Under the pieces are notes generated by a model, which had not been told where the DNA came from, ran no database searches, and saw only the letters and a program-made list of their open reading frames with translations. From Phenylobacterium sp. (GTDB lineage: Bacteria; Pseudomonadota; Alphaproteobacteria; Caulobacterales; Caulobacteraceae): 64,000 nt of DNA. The stretch lies in assembly GCF_013822795.1 (NCBI RefSeq), contig NZ_PNLB01000004.1:173347-237346 (forward strand). Reading direction: 5' to 3'. Position numbers and translations under genes: made by a program. This document shows positions 61,615-64,000 of the stretch, one piece after another; within the stretch, counting starts at the first letter, position 1; each line of letters opens with the position of its first letter.

Positions 61615-62640
61615 ATGCCGATCAACCGTCAGTGGATCCTGCGTCGCCGCCCTGCCGGGGAGATCGTTCCCGAAGACCTGGAATTGGTCGAGACGGAGAC
61701 GCCGGAGCTGCACGACGGCGAGGTCTTGGTTCGCAACATCTACCTGTCCCTCGACCCCACTCACCGCATCTGGATGAGCGACCAGGACCAGTATCTGCCG
61801 CCGGTGCAGATCGGCGAGGTGATGCGCGGCGGGGCGATCGGGGTGGTCGAGCAGTCGCGCAATGCGGCGCTGCCGGAGGGCGCCATCGTCAACGCCGGCC
61901 TCGGCGGCTGGCAGGACTACGCTGTGGTGCACGAGGGCATGGCGCGGCGGGTGCCGCACCTGACCGACGTGCCGCTGACCGCGCACATGAGCGTGCTCGG
62001 CGCGACCGGGCTGACCGCCTATTTCGGGCTCAACGACATCGGCAAGCCGCAGCCGGGCGAGACCGTGGTGGTGTCAGCAGCAGCGGGCGCGGTCGGCTCG
62101 ATCGTCGGACAGTTGGCCAAGCTGCAGGGTTGCCGGGTGATCGGCATCGCCGGCGGGGCGGAGAAGTGCCGCTGGCTGACTCAGGACCTCGGGTTCGACG
62201 CAGCCATCGACTACAAGTCCGAGGATGTCGCAGAGGCCCTGTCGCGTCTGGCCCCGAACGGCGTCGATATCAACTTCGAGAACGTCGGCGGCAAGGTCAT
62301 GGACGCCGTCATCGGCCACATGAACAATTTCAGCCGCATGCCGCTGTGCGGGATGATCTCGACCTACAACCGCGAGGGCGCGATCGCCGGCCCGACCGAT
62401 TTCGGGCGCGTGCTGATGCACCGCATCCTGATCAAGGGCTTCATCGTCATCGACTATCTGCCGCGCGCGGCCGAAGCGATGGCCGAGCTTGAGCCGCTGG
62501 TGGCCGGCGGCCAGCTCAAGTGGAAAGTCCACGTCGTCGACGGCCTGGAGAATGCAGTCACCGCGCTCGGCCGGCTGTTCACCGGCGACCACGACGGCAA
62601 GCTGCTGATCCAGGTCTCCCCTGAGCCCAGGCACGCCTGA
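61615..62640 (+). CDS. NADP-dependent zinc-free MDR oxidoreductase (LTB4DH/CurA-like)
   Basis: A 341-residue reductase that uses NADPH to saturate enones or similar compounds. The N-terminus has the family pattern INRQWILRRRPAGEIVPEDLELVE, then LGATGLTAYFGLNDIGKPQPGETVVVSAAAGAVGSIVGQLAK (AAxGxVG cofactor motif, split), and the C-terminal DYLPRAAEAMAELEPLVAGGQLKWK. No zinc ligands are seen. GAGGAG precedes the ATG. It is convergent with an acyl-CoA synthetase gene. Confidence 0.93.
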   Translation: MPINRQWILRRRPAGEIVPEDLELVETETPELHDGEVLVRNIYLSLDPTHRIWMSDQDQYLPPVQIGEVMRGGAIGVVEQSRNAALPEGAIVNAGLGGWQDYAVVHEGMARRVPHLTDVPLTAHMSVLGATGLTAYFGLNDIGKPQPGETVVVSAAAGAVGSIVGQLAKLQGCRVIGIAGGAEKCRWLTQDLGFDAAIDYKSEDVAEALSRLAPNGVDINFENVGGKVMDAVIGHMNNFSRMPLCGMISTYNREGAIAGPTDFGRVLMHRILIKGFIVIDYLPRAAEAMAELEPLVAGGQLKWKVHVVDGLENAVTALGRLFTGDHDGKLLIQVSPEPRHA

Positions 62641-62648
62641 CGCTGAAA

Positions 62649-62665
62649 GGGGGCGCTAGGCCCCC
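62649..62665. terminator. Possible shared terminator hairpin
   Basis: GGGGGC (62649-62654) pairs with GCCCCC (62660-62665) over a 5-base loop, between two convergent genes. It overlaps the end of the acyl-CoA synthetase gene and has no T-tract, so it is a weak candidate for bidirectional termination. Confidence 0.4.
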
Positions 62666-64000
62666 ACGCCCAACGCCGCCAGGGCGCGTTCGCGGCTGGC
62701 CTTGTAGTCGACCTTGCCGTTGGGCGCGCGACCGATGCTCGGCACCACGACCAGTTCGCGCGGAGCCTTGTAGGCGGCCAGGCGCGAGCGAACGTGGGCG
62801 GCCATGTCCTCTAGGCTGGGCGGGTCGGCGCTCGGCTCGGCCTCGACCACCGCGCAGATGCGCTCGCCGAAGCGCGGGTCCGGCACGCCGACCACCACCG
62901 CGTCGCGGATCGACGGATGGGTCTTCAACGCCTCTTCAACCTCTTCAGGGAAGACCTTCTCGCCGCCGGTGTTGATGCACTGGCTGCCGCGCCCGAGCAG
63001 TTTCAGGGTGCCGTCGAGATTGACCTCGGCCCAGTCGCCCGGGACGCTCCAGCGCTGGCCTTCCATGGTCTTGAAGGTCTTGGCGCTCTTTTCGGGGTCC
63101 TTGTAGTAGCCGACCGGCAGGAAGCCCGAGACCGCGACGAGGCCGCGCTCGCCCGAGCCTGGCTCGACGCGGCGGCCCTCCTCGGTGAACACCGCGCAGT
63201 TGGGACCGAGCATGAACGCTGCGGTGGCGGCTTCGGCGCCGGGCGCCGAGGCCGAGGCTCCGAGGCCGACGGCTTCGGAGGAGCCGAACGAGTCCATGAT
63301 CATGGCGTTGCGCGCGTGGCTGAGCAGGCCGCGCTTGTTCTCCTGGCTCCACATCGAACCGGACGAACTCATCGCCTTGACGTTCGACAGGTCCCAGCGG
63401 CCGGGGTTGGCCTCCAGCGCCTCCAGCATCGGGGTCGAGAAGGCCAGGCCGACGATGACGATGTTGTCGGCCTCCAGCCGCACCGCCTCGTCCCACAGCT
63501 CCATGGCGTTGAAGTGCCGGGAGGGCAGGCTGGCGACCGCGCCGCCGATGTTGAGCGTGATGAACGCCGAGAACTGGCCGGTGCCGTGCATCAGCGGGCA
63601 GCAGACCAGCGTGGTCGGCGAGGGATAGGTTCCCAGCCGCGCGTCGAGGTCGCCGACCGCCTCCAGCGGCGCCAGGCCCTTCAACGGGTGGCCGCCGGAC
63701 CCGATGACGTTGAACAGGTCGTCCTGGCGCCACATGACGCCTTTGGGCATGCCGGTGGTGCCGCCGGTATAGAGCAGCAGCAAGTCGTCGGGCGAGCGGC
63801 CCCAGGGCGCTTTGAACGGCCGCTGGGCCGGGGCCACGGCGACGATCTGGTCGTAGTCGTCGGCCCAGTCGGGGACGGCGTGGCCCGGCTCGGCCACTGC
63901 AATCCAGCGTTTCACGCTCGGCAGCTTGGCGCGCAGCGGCGCCAGCGTCTCGGCGAACCCGGCGTGGAAGATCACGGCCTGGGCGTCGGCGTTGTCGAAC
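62656..64000 (-). CDS. AMP-forming acyl-CoA synthetase (5' end beyond window)
   Basis: The visible 447 residues are the C-terminal two-thirds of a fatty-acid or related acyl-CoA ligase. The reading frame continues across 64000 (reading FDNADAQAVIFHAGF before the first possible internal start). Motifs: P-loop-like LLYTGGTTGMPKGVMWRQ, A5 region SSSGSMWSQENK, GLGASASAPGAE, A7-A8 PGDWAEVNLDGTLKLLGRGSQCINTGGEKVFPEEVE and the A10 Lys in GRAPNGKVDYKASRER. The enzyme activates an acyl group with ATP to acyl-AMP and then CoA. Specificity is unknown. Confidence 0.92.
   Translation of the reverse strand, partial: FDNADAQAVIFHAGFAETLAPLRAKLPSVKRWIAVAEPGHAVPDWADDYDQIVAVAPAQRPFKAPWGRSPDDLLLLYTGGTTGMPKGVMWRQDDLFNVIGSGGHPLKGLAPLEAVGDLDARLGTYPSPTTLVCCPLMHGTGQFSAFITLNIGGAVASLPSRHFNAMELWDEAVRLEADNIVIVGLAFSTPMLEALEANPGRWDLSNVKAMSSSGSMWSQENKRGLLSHARNAMIMDSFGSSEAVGLGASASAPGAEAATAAFMLGPNCAVFTEEGRRVEPGSGERGLVAVSGFLPVGYYKDPEKSAKTFKTMEGQRWSVPGDWAEVNLDGTLKLLGRGSQCINTGGEKVFPEEVEEALKTHPSIRDAVVVGVPDPRFGERICAVVEAEPSADPPSLEDMAAHVRSRLAAYKAPRELVVVPSIGRAPNGKVDYKASRERALAALGVGA

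Noticed and set aside
1..64000. Mobile elements, CRISPR arrays, tRNA or rRNA genes.
   Set aside because: No transposase, integrase with intact active site, spaced repeats or tRNA-like cloverleaf was found by reading; the resolvase-like gene lacks its catalytic residues and any flanking repeats.

Overview
The window is a GC-rich, densely coded bacterial chromosome segment with no tRNA, rRNA, phage, IS element or CRISPR array that I could see. Gene content points to the Alphaproteobacteria, most likely Caulobacterales (Caulobacter or Phenylobacterium relatives). The evidence is a flhB-cckA gene pair, CtrA-type TTAA-N7-TTAA promoter boxes in front of early flagellar operons, a sigma-54 promoter before flgF, an xseB-ispA-dxs operon, a TonB-dependent receptor and a typical Caulobacterales intergenic hairpin repeat. 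No gap between genes exceeds 300 bases.

Region by region. 1-3.5 kb: the end of a CYTH-like gene and a three-gene ABC exporter (membrane fusion protein, ATPase, FtsX-type permease). 3.6-7.1 kb: a secreted S46 dipeptidyl peptidase, a hairpin repeat, a small conserved gene and an ohr-ohrR peroxide-defence operon with its operator. 7.3-20.9 kb: housekeeping and catabolic genes, including a nucleoside transporter, GST, thiolase, acyl-CoA dehydrogenase, an ECF sigma factor with a membrane partner, a PAP2 lipid enzyme, a uracil-DNA glycosylase relative, a lipoprotein lipase, an amino acid dehydrogenase and an MFS transporter. 21-26 kb: a minus-strand operon of a two-subunit molybdenum hydroxylase and a TonB-dependent receptor. 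26-33 kb: a cytoplasmic trypsin-fold protein, a TetR regulator, a CoxE-type VWA protein, an orphan polysaccharide-type ABC ATPase behind an AT-rich palindrome, a MerC-domain protein behind a Zur-like box, a serine-recombinase homologue that has lost its catalytic residues, and a histone-deacetylase-like enzyme. 33.3-36.4 kb: xseB-ispA-dxs, feeding isoprenoid synthesis.

37-56 kb is the flagellar and cell-cycle core. flgF-flgG-flgA-flgH (rod and P/L-ring assembly) run leftwards from a sigma-54 promoter. fliL-fliM, two conserved flagellar accessory genes, a MotE-like gene, a large TPR protein and an outer-membrane protein run rightwards from a CtrA-like region. fliO-fliP and flgB-flgC-fliE diverge around a perfect CtrA box. 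An osmoprotectant ABC transporter (ATPase plus permease/binding-protein fusion) sits between fliE and fliQ-fliR-flhB-cckA. CckA is the hybrid kinase that controls CtrA, so this block holds both the kinase and several likely targets of its output.

56-64 kb: an MscS channel, a flavoprotein, an NTF2-like protein, a DEAD-box helicase with a DbpA-type RNA-binding domain and a Gly/Pro/Lys-rich repeat tail, a TVP38-type membrane protein, a zinc-free quinone-oxidoreductase-type reductase and the 3' part of an acyl-CoA synthetase. The most unusual items are the dead recombinase, the MerC/Zur-box pair, the palindrome before the orphan ABC ATPase, and the regulatory architecture between flgF and fliL. 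No clearly new multi-gene system stands out.
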